Source: Neelides folsomi (lineage: Eukaryota; Arthropoda; Collembola; Neelipleona; Neelidae). Taken from it: a stretch of DNA of 24,638 nucleotides. The stretch's first letter is position 1. Each line of letters begins with the position of its first letter. A program made the position numbers and the translations under genes. The DNA lies in NCBI GenBank assembly GCA_034687125.1, contig JAQGBZ010000631.1, forward strand, positions 1 to 24,638, read 5' to 3'. The notes under the pieces were generated by a model, which was not told the origin of the DNA, did no database searches, and was given only the letters and a program-made list of their open reading frames with translations. Positions 1 to 16,580 of the stretch are shown in pieces.

Positions 1-96
1 TCGAGATTTAGAGGCCCTATAAGTGCATTATTAAAATATTGTTACTAACTAAACTGAGAATTTTAATAATGCACTTATAGGGCCTCTAAATCTCGA
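1..96. repeat. Perfect 37-bp inverted repeat (long hairpin)
   Basis: Bases 1-37 are the exact reverse complement of bases 60-96, with a 22-base loop between them. The left arm starts at the first base of the window, so the repeat may extend further left. The right arm ends in a CTCGAG hexamer (92-97). A perfect stem of this length is unlike a typical microRNA precursor, which has bulges. It fits a foldback or MITE terminus, a hairpin siRNA source, or an artefact where an assembly broke at a palindrome. Confidence 0.9.
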
Positions 97-2160
97 GCGC
101 AAGTTGCTCGGGAATAGATTATAGTAAAAGTTAAATTTATAAGGTATGCCAGGGCTTGCTAATTTATGTACGTGTCTCCTTTAAAGTATTTTCAACTCAA
201 TAAAACCCATTAAAGACTTTTAACCTCTATTCTAATTACCTAGTATAAACTATTGGCTTTTGTATTTACCCTGCCTCGTGATACTGAAAGGTTTTGAAAT
301 TTTAATAAAACAATAATGGTTCATTGTGATTACATAAAAGTGGTTGCATAAATGGCTATGCATCACTAAAATGAACTTCAATAATAGTGAAAATTGCTTC
401 AATTTGTCTTAAGAATTTTATAAGAATTTCAAAGCTACATAAATAGTAAAATATAATAAGAAAGACTAAAACAATAACTAAAATACGAACTCTCCTACTT
501 TTACTCATGTCATGAATTTACTCTTCGTATCTGGAGTTTGGATTTAATCTGAAACTGGTGGCTCTCAGCATTAGATAACCATTTGCATTCGGAAGTCTGT
601 TAAAATAATTATTAGTTTACCCTTAATAGTGTACGGTTGATGGGAACAAAATTGAAAATTAAGTGAAATGGAAGCTTAAAGCATGCATAGTGAAGAATAA
701 AATTAAAATGTAAGTAGGTCAAATTTTCAAATGTTAAATACATACATTGGTTAAAATACAAACTTTCATTGAATTATGAAAGTGGACAAATGAGGAAATT
801 TTTTAAATTGTTAAGAACCCCCAAAGTTAGACAAAAAATGTTAAAAATTAAAATTATAGCATATTAGTTTTATTGGTAGATTTCAATTCAAAAATTGATT
901 GATTATTAATGTTTTGAAATTAATTGTTATTTTATAAGTACATCATTTCAAACCCTTTAAATATAATAAGTTAGATTAATATTTATAAACTTGTATGTAC
1001 ATAATTATATGTATGGTCTATTTGTTTTCTTCAAACTGGCAAAATTTTATTAAGTAAATATTTAATGTGTGTATAAAATATTTTTATAATCATTTTAAAT
1101 ATTTATGGTTATGGATCATTTAAGACGTGTAATTATATATACACATTAAGCTATTTTAAATTCTAAATTTAATTAATCAATTACATTGGCATTGTAAAAA
1201 TTTAGGATTTATTAAACGATTTTAATATTTTTTTAATAATTCTGTTAGATGATATTATTTTAATTGGACATTCAAATGAAAAGTGTAATTTTAATTATCT
1301 AGCCCGTATCCGATTTCCAGTTCACTCATTAAATTCAATACTTAAAACTATACGCTATTTATACATTTACAAATCTTTTCCATCATAGTATTTTTATGCT
1401 GTAAAAGCATGAAATTTCAAAATTGCCAAATTGAACTCACTAAAATTTAAAATGTAACGATTTAAACATCAAATCATAATTTTTATGAAAAGAGAGTACT
1501 ATCAATTTTAGCATTTTGATCAGAAAATGTTGGCTTTAAGAGGATAATTTGTTAAAGTACACATGAACCATTGGGTTGAATCAACTTGAAATCATTTTAA
1601 TATTGAGTCTTAATCTATTAGTTAAAAATTGTATTATGCGCCACATCACAATAATTTACTTTTATTTATTTAATCTGTCATCATTCAAAGTTAGTGTCTA
1701 CCTCTTAAATACACTCAAAAGATTTTAATTTACATATTACAAGAATGTTTATGTAGATAATTTTTATTTAATATTTATAACATGCAATTCAAATAAATCA
1801 ATTTCTTATAAGTATTACATCATGTTCATTGCCCATAAAAACGGCCATTTCCTAGTACTAGTACTATTGGGCTTTATCATTTCACGGGTGACTTTTAATC
1901 TTGACAATTTATATGGTAAGATAAATGAAAGATTAAATAAAACCATCAATTCTGATATCGATATTAAATAATTATGATTAAACAATCATGAACAGAAAGT
2001 TCGTAAACATCGTGAGTCATCTCATCACTTCGCACAGGAAGAAATTACAACTTTACGCTACACGGCAGGACACACAGCGCGTAGTCAGCCATGTGAGATC
2101 TCTTCAAACATGAATGAATAGGAATTGTGAATGTACAGAAATCTCTATGTTGGGTATTAT
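97..2160. other. AT-rich intergenic spacer
   Basis: About 2 kb of A/T-rich DNA with no convincing gene. Every frame is broken by frequent stops. It contains one weak candidate terminal exon on the minus strand (518-596) and a 14-bp perfect palindrome at 1853-1866 (TAGTACTAGTACTA). I saw no tRNA-like or rRNA-like sequence and no recognisable transposon. Confidence 0.6.
518..596 (-). CDS. Doubtful terminal coding exon of an unknown gene
   Basis: Read on the minus strand, a plausible acceptor (TTATTTTAACAG) is followed by an open frame of 25 codons ending in TAA at 518-520. The peptide ends NPNSRYEE. The stretch is less A/T-rich than its surroundings, which is why it stands out. No upstream exon, start codon or matching donor was found in the window, and I recognise no family. 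It may well be chance. Confidence 0.18.
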
Positions 2161-2179
2161 TCCCATGCAGAGATAATGG

Positions 2180-2309
2180 CCAATGGGGTTCCTCCTTCTT
2201 CTCACCAATGGAAGGCGAGTGATGAGTATGTGTTGGCCAATAAGAGGGAGGTTTATTACCGCCAATAGGAACGCGTCGAAATAGTGACATCACGCAAGTT
2301 CCCTCAGTG
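2180..2309 (+). promoter_or_regulatory. Histone H3.3 promoter: four CCAAT boxes, CRE-like site, initiator
   Basis: Four CCAAT boxes lie on the plus strand at 2180-2184, 2205-2209, 2237-2241 and 2262-2266, with start-to-start spacings of 25, 32 and 25 bases. They are followed by a perfect palindrome GTGACATCAC (2284-2293), one base off the core CRE TGACGTCA, and by an arthropod-style initiator TCAGTG (2304-2309). CCAAT boxes are bound by NF-Y, and CRE-like sites by CREB/ATF or AP-1 factors. Both site types are known from animal H3.3 promoters. Transcription probably starts near 2306. No clear TATA box was seen. Confidence 0.65.
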
Positions 2310-2422
2310 TTGAAGAAAAGCTCGTTGAGTCAATTGGAGTGAGAAGCTCTCTTGCAAACTACAACCTCCTTTTGTGGAAGTTGTCAAAATTTCACTTTTC
2401 ATCCCGAAATCTTAATTAAATC
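2306..2422 (+). other. Probable noncoding first exon of H3.3
   Basis: The stretch from the putative initiator ends at a strong donor (GTAAGTACC from 2423). The next good acceptor, a pyrimidine run ending in CAG at 3212, lies 20 bases before the H3.3 start codon. This predicts a 790-base intron in the 5' untranslated region (2423-3212), as is usual for animal H3.3 genes. The intron has an open stretch at 2495-2857 that resembles no protein. Confidence 0.6.
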
Positions 2423-3223
2423 GTAAGTACCTGGGTTTAACCATCTTTAGTTAAATTTAATTAACTCGTCGAGTACCGGATTTGCCGGGAATAGTTGGGA
2501 ATTCGGGATAAATGGGAGAATCTTTTTCCGAGAGGGTGGAGGATGTTTTCATTCCTTCCCCTTTCCTTTCTTCAACCATTTCCCCTATTGAGGCGGAGTC
2601 CCTCATTATTCCTTTTTCATTATTTTCATCCTTTGATCTCAATTGTTGACCTAAGTGGACATTATTTGGTTCTGGGGATTAGATTGTTTTTTGCAAAAAT
2701 TTCATATTTCTGGAAAGGACAGGTGAATGTTTGGCTCAAAGGAATTTTGCATTTTTTTGATAGATCTTGTAAATGGTCAATAGCGGTTGGTATATTCTCG
2801 GTTGAGGTACTTTATCCCGAATTTGATCGTTTTGAGACTAGACTGCTTCTGCGCTGACAGAAAAACGGTCCTAAACACACCTTACTTTTTTTAGTACATA
2901 AATTCCCTCCATTTCGAATTAATTCGTCAGTTAACTTTTGTGTTGATGTCCAGGAGGTCATACCTGAACCAATTCCAGAACGTTCCTTATAAGTCTTTAT
3001 AGATAGTCTGATTAGGTGGTAATTTGCTTAATTTTTATAATATTCCACTCTACCGGAGTCCTTTCTGACTAATTATCATTTTATTTCAAACTTAATTGTT
3101 TTAATTTAATGATATAGGCAATTAATTAATGATACCATTTAATTATTAGTTTAAAAGTCTAATAATCATTAAAATAATTTATAATGTATATTAACAATCT
3201 TTGTTTTTTCAGAGAGTGAGTGA

Positions 3224-3873
<650 letters not shown>

Positions 3874-5158
3874 ATTTCCTCATGGCTCTCAAAACCCATA
3901 ATTAATTAGAATATAACCTACGTTTAGGAATTAACATAAGAATTGATAAGTAAACTTAAATTGCGTTTTTATATGAAGTTACAAACTTAACTTTGTTTTA
4001 AATCTCTTGAAATTAGTTTTGATAACATAACGTTTAGGCAATAAGTGACTTTTCAATATATTTTAGAAATGAAACAAGGAAGTATTTATTATAATATTGT
4101 GTTTAATTCGTGCTAATTTCTGACATCGCTGGAAGCACATCACTTAACTTTTTGTGAAATCAAAATTAAAAAGGTCAAACGTGACTTTTTAAGCACTCAA
4201 AACTTTGTGGATTAACCCATCAGATTTACAATATTAATTATTATCCAAAGAATAAAAATATCCTTCTCTTTAAATATAAGTATATGTTCATTCATGCATT
4301 CTTTTAAAACTTTTATTTAACAATGTTCTTTTGATCTATGTATGTTTTTTTACAATAATACTAATATATTATTTTTCGGTACAAGGGAAGTAGTTTAAGT
4401 AAGTAGATTCGATATTAGGTTTTAAAAGTAAATTATTTATAATTGGTAACAATTTAAAATTGACAGTTTATTTGAATAGTGAGATTTTGAAAATTCTTAA
4501 TTAAGACCCTTAATTTTAAAAACATTTTAGATAATTATACATTTGCTCGTTTAATATGTAAATACCTACATATACAATTTTAAATAAAAATTTTCAAATT
4601 GCCAATATGGTTCAATTTATTTAACATTTTCACTCGCACTATCTTACAAGATCCATTAATTTTCAAATCTCGAAATTGAAACCATAATGTTTATCGAACA
4701 ACGCATCAATTTGTATAACGAAAATATGTTTTATTTCCGTTTTAAACTTATTTTTACTTATAACAAATTGAATTGAATTGTTAATTAAATGAATCTCACA
4801 ATGTCACAATCACAATTTGATACATTACGCACATTACTTCTCTTTCGCTCTTTGTTCATGTTCATACCTCTAAAAATATCAAAAGATATAAGTTGCATAT
4901 TTCCCATCCAATTTTGTTTTCATATATCACACTAAATATTGAACTTTCTTCCAGCACTCTTCAAACCAAGAAATTAATATCGGTTGGTTTTTGTTTCTGT
5001 CTGTATAATTTTTCCTATCGGCTTTACCCCAATTCTGTCATCCTATTAATTTAATTTGATAAATAAGTTTTTGTCAATCATAAATCCAATTTTTTACATT
5101 CAATATATTTTTTAATTTGAATAAGTGCAATTACGAATATCTAGAGTATAATATAAAC
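3874..5158. other. H3.3 3' UTR and spacer before DDX46
   Basis: A/T-rich sequence with no coding potential. An AATAAA at 4251-4256, about 380 bases after the H3.3 stop, is the best poly(A) signal candidate for that gene. No histone-type stem-loop lies within 100 bases of the stop. The last few hundred bases should contain the DDX46 promoter and leader, but no clear core element is visible. Confidence 0.55.
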
Positions 5159-10656
<5,498 letters not shown>

Positions 10657-11092
10657 TTTATCAGTTAAAGTTTCTTCAAGTTTTAAAATATCAAGATTAA
10701 ACTTTAACTTAACTGTTAATAATTTTGATCAGTTGTTTTATAAAATTATACCTAAATGTAAGTAGGTATATGAGTTTATAATTGCCTAGCTATTAACCAT
10801 ATTTTTTAAAAAATATCAAAAAGTTGTACAGCATGTAAATTTTGTAAATATTTATAATTTAATAACATTATGTGACATTCAAATTAAAGATCCAATAATG
10901 AAAGCGATTTATTTAAAAAAAACAATTGTAGTTTCATTTATTCTGCATTTTTATAAAGTTGATACAATAAAGAGACATGTCCATTATAAGACTGTCTATG
11001 GTTTGTCAAAAGGAAAAGCAATTCATCTTTAAATATATAATGACTACAAGACAAATTATTATTTTACCTTTAAACCTAATAAAGATGTACAA
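10657..11092. terminator. Convergent 3' ends of DDX46 and UQCC4
   Basis: The two stop codons face each other across 436 A/T-rich bases. AATAAA on the plus strand (10966-10971) is a candidate poly(A) signal for DDX46. The reverse-strand AATAAA (plus-strand TTTATT at 10937-10942) is a candidate for UQCC4. Each signal lies beyond the other gene's, so transcripts using both would overlap by some tens of bases. Other A/T-rich variants in the spacer could serve instead. Confidence 0.5.
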
Positions 11093-11656
11093 CTACTGCT
11101 TGGTTTTTTGTTTATCAATTGACTCTAATTCTTTAAGCCTAGCATTTAAATCATCTATGGGATCTCCTGTTGTCTTATTGTATTCGATAACAAGTTTAAT
11201 TTGCTTCTTCTCAAGACCAGGAATTTTTTCCCAGAGGGACTTGTCAAGATCTTCATCAATGTCATTTTCTTCACGGAGGATGCAAAAGTAAATAAGGAAT
11301 ATTGAGATACTTCCTAGAATAGAAATGGGTTGAAACCACGGCATGTTCTGTTGGTATGTTCCTCCGTGAGTGTTGATGGCTTTCCATTTCGAAGCTGCAC
11401 TTGAGGAATATTGAATTGGTTTATCCGTGTCTTCGTCTCCTTTGTCATCCTTTGTGCTCATAAACCTATAAAAAATAGTTATTTAATCAACTATTCAATT
11501 TAGTTATATAAGAAATAATTTTAATGGTTTTTTTAAAGTCACTCACCTTTTAGAAACTTTCACAGTATTTGGATAAGGGTATAAAACACTTTTATACTTA
11601 ATACAATTAACAAGGATTCTTTTTTGGTTAAATATTAAAGACAAGTTAACCCTCAT
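11093..11656 (-). CDS. UQCC4: UQCC4/CCSMST1-like complex III assembly factor
   Basis: Two exons on the minus strand (11547-11656, then 11093-11465) encode 160 residues. The human protein is of similar size, about 130 residues. Residues 1-38 are basic and hydroxylated with almost no acidic residues, as in a mitochondrial presequence. Next comes the family signature DKPIQYSSSAASKW (51-64; human DRPIEFSSSKAN). A single membrane segment follows (about 83-100) and ends directly in LREE, also seen in the human protein. The tail is charged and helical. UQCC4 sits in the inner mitochondrial membrane and helps early assembly of the cytochrome bc1 complex. The start at 11656 is the first ATG of the presequence exon, and the splice phase closes exactly. 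The assignment rests on recalled family motifs. Orthology is likely but the protein is short. Confidence 0.8.
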
Positions 11657-11925
11657 CGTGGACAGTAATGAAAGAATTTAAGTTAGAGCTTTAATATTTA
11701 ATTTCTGTTTTACTCTCAATTTCGTGAATCTGTGAATTTTGTGTTTATTTCAATTGCTGTTTTTGCTCTGCCCGCTCACGATGTAGCGGCTGCTATCATA
11801 TTTCAAAATAAATGAAAGTTTTCGCTCGGTTAATTCAATTCAATTAATCTGTTCTGTCACTTCTCTGTTAATTAAACTTTGATTTAACAATTATTCTTAA
11901 TGTATGTTATCCTCTTTAATTATTT
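11657..11925. promoter_or_regulatory. Shared divergent promoter region, UQCC4 / TOP3A
   Basis: Only 269 bases separate the two start codons, which point away from each other, so both promoters must lie here or inside the first exons. The middle (about 11765-11800) is less A/T-rich (TGCCCGCTCACGATGTAGCG). No TATA box or CCAAT pair is clear. Two short upstream frames (ATG at 11900 and 11904) end at 11947 and 11939, so both overlap the TOP3A start at 11926 in other frames. Confidence 0.5.
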
Positions 11926-14900
11926 ATGTTTTTGTTTAAGCAATTAACTAAAAATTTTAACTATTCTAATCAAATTATATTTACAGATCTATTTGAAAAT
12001 CATAGTAGATTTGCTTTTACCTCTTTGCTAAAAAGAAATGTGAAATTGTATTGTTCGACTTTTGATATTAAGAAATCTCATTTAGGATCCAATTCAAAAA
12101 TCGATGTAGAAATTACAGACTTAATTACCGATACTAAAGATAAAATTATGAAAGTTTTAAACGTTGCTGAGAAAAACGATGCTGCAAAAAGAATCGCGGG
12201 TTTATTGTCTGGAAATGGGGCTCCCAGAATGGTTTGTTTAATAAATTATATGTTCAAAATTAAAGGTTTATAATAAAATAATATATGCAAAAAGCACTAA
12301 TTGAGCAAGAGCAAATCATAAAGAATTTTTGTTTTTTTACAGAGAAATGGGATTTCTGTATATAACAAAAACTACGAGTTTGATTTTAACTTATGGAATC
12401 GAAATTGCCAAATGGTTATGACGTCTGTTGCAGGACACTTACTAACTCATGATTTTCCTGACAATTACCGAGGATGGAATTCTGTAGACCCAGTTGAGCT
12501 TTTTGATGCTCCTGTCATAAAAAAGTGTCCTGATAACTTCAAGAATATTAAAGTATGGAATATACATTTTCTAAATTACAAATACTTAAAATAAATACGT
12601 ATGGATTTATTTCTTGCTTTATTTTCATGAATTGATTTTACCATCTGTCAATAAATTTTATTTGGAATTTGATTATGATTCAATAGAGCAATTTAGAAAG
12701 AGAAGCCGTACATGCAGAAGCTCTTATAATATGGACGGATTGTGATAGAGAAGGCGAAAATATTGGATTTGAAATTATCGATGTATGTCGAAGTGTCAAT
12801 CGAAGACTACAAGTTTACAGAGCTAAATTTTCTGAAATTACAAAGCCTTCCGTTTTACGAGCAATTAACAATTTAATTCAACCTGATAAGAACACAAGCG
12901 ATGCTGTTGAAATTCGTTCAGAACTTGATCTCAGAATAGGTAAGTTTCATCATTTTATTTTAATTATACTCAACAGCGAATTTTTATTTAACAATACTGC
13001 TATTTTTTAGGAGCTGCCTTTACACGTTTTCAAACACTTCGTCTTCAAAGGAGATTTCCTCTCTTGAACGATAAATTAATTAGCTATGGAAGTTGTCAGT
13101 TTCCAACATTGGGATTTGTTGTTGAAAGATATAAATCCATTGAAAGTTTTATTCCTGAAGACTTTTGGAAAATTGAAGGTTTGTGTTAGCAAATGCAAAT
13201 AACAGTTAATAATTATGTTATTTTTTGATGATGTACTTTAATTTATTATTTTATTTCAAATATCTAGTAAAACATCAACAAGATGGTTGCTCCGTTGATT
13301 TTCAATGGGCAAGAGTAAGACTTTTTGCTGAGCTTCCAGTTCAAATACTTTATGAAAAGTGTACGGAAAATCCACTAGCGAAAGTTACAAGTGTGACGAA
13401 CAAACCGAAGAGTAAATGGAGACCAGTGGCAATGGACACAGTTGTAAGAGATTTAAAATTTGTATCAAAATCTACTAAACCGACATGGGAATAGACAAAT
13501 CGACACGTTATACACATCTTTTCTGCGCCTTTATTTACTAATTTAATTTAATCTTATTTTTGTCTTTTTAGGAGTTTGAAAAATTAGCTTCGCGAAAATT
13601 GAAAATTAATGCCAAAGAGGCGATGAAAATTGCTGAGAAGTTATATACTAGTGGTATCATAAGCTATCCAAGAACCGAAACAAATATCTTTCCAAATAGT
13701 ATCAACTTAAATAATCTCGTTTCAATGCAAAATCAGGATCAGAGATGGGGAGGTTAGGATTTGTTAATTAATTCAATTCTATTGGCACACATGAATTAAC
13801 AGATGATACTTGTAACATGAAAGTAAATATATAGGAGATTTATTGATGATTTAAAGATTTTGCTCGTCGTGTCGAAAATGATGGAGCAAATCCGAGAAAT
13901 GGAAAGAAATCTGATCAAGCTCACCCTCCCATTCATCCTACCAGGCATGCTCCTGATCTTACTGGTATAATAACAAATTCCTAATCGCGTATGACACTGA
14001 CACTTTAGATAGTTGTTAAAAACTAGTTTTATTTATATAATTTTCTAAAAGGTAATGATGCAAGAATATACGAGCTTATTGTCCGCCACTTCCTTGCCTG
14101 TTGTTCTAAAGATGCTAAAGGACACGAGACAACTGTCGAAATTGAAATTGCAGAAGAAAAGGTATTTTAACCAAAGCTCACATTTTTCTTGATTGCTTAA
14201 ATTAAATATTTAAATTGTAAATTAATAACTGACTTCATATTTTATAGTTTGTTGGTAATGGTCTTGTAATTCTTGAGAGGAATTATTTAGACGTTTATCC
14301 ATACGATAAATGGTCGGAGAAAAATCTACCTTATTTCGAACAGGGTCAAACATTCATTCCTACTAGAATTGAGAAAACCGAAGGTCAAACTTCCCCACCA
14401 AAACTACTCACTGAGGCTGACCTGATTGCTCTAATGGAGAAACATGGAATTGGTAATAAACATTAAAATTCTTTTCATTTTTAAAATATGATAATATATT
14501 TGCTATAAATATAATTAATTTAATCTAAAGGGACTGATGCAACTCATGCTGAGCACATTGAAACAATCAAAACTAGAAGTTATGTTGGAGTTCAAGCTGA
14601 CGGCACTTTTCTACCTGGACAACTTGGGATGGGGCTTGTTGATGGTTATGACTCAATGGGAATTCAAATGTCAAAGCCTAACTTGCGAGCTGAACTTGAA
14701 GCTGATCTTAAAAGGTATTCTTCTCTCACAAATTGTGTAAAAGTTGGTTTAAATTACAGTTTATGAATTTATTAAAATTCATACATTTCTCCTTTAGAAT
14801 TTGTGATGGCGGCAGGCAACCTCAGGCTGTTTTACAAGAACAAATCGCGAAATATCGAGAGGTTTTTGAAAATGCCATGAGACAAGTGGACAGATTACAA

Positions 14901-16330
14901 GATGCAATTGGTTCTGCATTAAACATGGCTCAGAGTCAAGTTAACCATCAACCACCTCCCGGTCCTCCCCGCGGAGGTCAAGGGGGAGGAGCGATTGGAA
15001 CAAGAGGTCCTGGAACAGGTGGAGGAGGAGGAGGGCCTGGAAGCGGAGGTGGAGGAGGACCAGGAAGGGGAGGAGGACCTGGAATCGGAGGGGGAGGAGG
15101 TCGAGGAGGAGGAAACGGCCCTCAACCTCCTGGTCGTCCTACATTTCAACCGCCTCCTCCACAGCGTCCTCTTCAACAGCGTCCTCCTTTCCGTGACCCC
15201 GATGAAGAAGATTACAATGATTTCACGCCAAATAGAACGATTCCAGCCGGACCTACTCAATATGACCCGGTTTCTGGAGTACCAATTTGTCATTGTGAAT
15301 CTCTTACAGAACTGTACGGTTCATTTAATGATGTTTACATACTTCGTTTTAGATTTTTTTAATTTATTTAATGTAAATGTTAGGATATTTTAATTTTTTT
15401 AGAAAAACTGCGTCATCAACTGCCAACCCTGGCCGAAAATTTTTTTCATGTCCAAATTTCCGATTTGGGACCTCTTGCAATTTTTTCCAATGGGCTGATG
15501 AAGTGCCGAGTGTGCAATCAAATAATTCTACTCAATCAAATTCTCGCCATCCTCAAACTCAATTTCAATCTAATAATACATCATTCGGATTACAAAATAG
15601 TAATTTTTCAAGAGGTAAAAATTAATTTTAAAAATGCCTTATTACTACAATATAAAACAAAATATTTTATCTTTATTATATTGACTTAGGTGGTGGTGCA
15701 CGTGGACGGCCTAAAAATGGATTAACTCCGAATAATCGTCAAAATCAAAGTTCTTATAAAAATGAAAGTGATACTCCAATTTGTGCTCCTTGTAATTTAC
15801 AAACTGTGAGGTGAGCTAAATAATAGATTTATGCAAACAACCCATACGAAATATTTACAAAGAAATTTACCACTACACAATGCCACTCAGATGTGAAACA
15901 AGGAAATAAAAAAATCTTTTAATTTTCAGGCGAACCGTTAAGAAAAACAATGAAAATTGTGGAAGAATATTTTTTGGATGCCCAAACTATCCAAGGTGTA
16001 ATTTTTTTGAATGGGACGACGGTTCCGGGCCATCTGGAAGTGAGAATAATATGCACGGAGCTGGTAGTTCTTTTCATAGCAGAGCAACTTTTATGCCTAC
16101 TCAATCTAGTCGGGGAAGAGATACTGGAGGAAGAAAACTTTCAAGAAAATGTGGAATTTGTAAACAAGAAGGTATAGCAAATTACTTTTAATTCAAAATT
16201 TTCAAGCGTATTAATTTAATTTAAATTCATAATTCAATTAAAAATATTTTTACTTCTTTGAACTAAAGGTCATACAAGAAGAAATTGTCCAAATGCAACT
16301 TCAGACGGAGGCGACGACGATATGTATTGA
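11926..16330 (+). CDS. TOP3A: DNA topoisomerase III alpha
   Basis: Fifteen exons: 11926-12231, 12343-12552, 12687-12939, 13011-13178, 13268-13443, 13572-13752, 13857-13964, 14052-14161, 14248-14452, 14531-14714, 14798-15313, 15403-15614, 15690-15810, 15930-16171, 16269-16330. They give 1017 residues (human 1001). This type IA enzyme passes single strands, dissolves double Holliday junctions with BLM and RMI1, and resolves mitochondrial DNA. The Toprim domain has VAEKND and the metal-binding DCDREGE. Catalytic Tyr403 lies in [26 protein letters not shown] is near-identical to human. Residues 1-74 look like a mitochondrial presequence; Met75 could start a nuclear form. The usual C4 zinc finger after the core is missing. 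A Gly/Pro-rich linker (686-760) leads to two GRF zinc fingers (from Cys798 and Cys908) and a CCHC knuckle (991-1004). An acceptor-like sequence at 11984-11986 leaves the first exon slightly uncertain. Confidence 0.96.
14950..15185 (+). repeat. GGA-rich low-complexity tract coding the TOP3A glycine linker
   Basis: Inside TOP3A exon 11, the plus strand becomes an almost pure purine tract of GGA, GGT and GGG units (about 14970-15115), then C-rich proline codons. It encodes Gly runs broken by Pro, Arg and Ser, then a Pro/Gln/Arg stretch. It is a striking local G/C island in an A/T-rich genome. It contains many GG and GGG runs spaced by one or a few bases, compatible with G-quadruplexes or triplex DNA. 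Its length is likely to vary between individuals. Confidence 0.9.
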
Positions 16331-16555
16331 ACTCGTTTCATTTCTTTGTGAACCTGATTGGGGATTTGGACAAGATCCGTCGCAGTTGTTCGAGTTCCTT
16401 TTGCATTCCCACAATTTCTAAATTTTTCGAAGCTACCTGTAAGATTTATTTTTGTATAATATTTATAATAATTGTCGCATTGATCGCATTGTATAAATAT
16501 TATTTGTTTTATGGGGATTTTTTTAATATTGTATTAATTACTTATTTATATTTTA

Positions 16556-16580
16556 TCCTAATAAAATAACTTTATTCTAA
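16556..16580. terminator. Interlocked poly(A) signals of TOP3A and CBY1
   Basis: A plus-strand AATAAA (16560-16565) lies 230 bases after the TOP3A stop. A minus-strand AATAAA (plus-strand TTTATT at 16571-16576) overlaps the CBY1 stop codon (16572-16574). If both are used, the two mRNAs overlap at their 3' ends. A second minus-strand AATAAA, read from TTTATT at 16445-16450 inside the TOP3A 3' UTR, is an alternative for CBY1 and would lengthen the overlap. Confidence 0.55.

Noticed and set aside
2045..2293. Open stretch on the minus strand over the H3.3 promoter
   Set aside because: The peptide has no domain features, and the sequence is better explained by the CCAAT/CRE promoter elements.
2495..2857. 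120-codon open stretch on the plus strand
   Set aside because: It lies inside the predicted 5' UTR intron of H3.3, is low in complexity (Phe/Leu/Ser-rich) and resembles no protein.
3874..3920. GGCTCTCAAAACCC after the H3.3 stop as a histone 3' stem-loop
   Set aside because: The arms are not complementary and no downstream element follows. It does not match the replication-histone consensus.
14919..15293. Minus-strand and second plus-strand frames across the TOP3A linker (Ser/Arg-rich and Glu-rich)
   Set aside because: They are by-products of the GGA/CCT low-complexity tract. The glycine frame is the one that continues the topoisomerase across splice sites.
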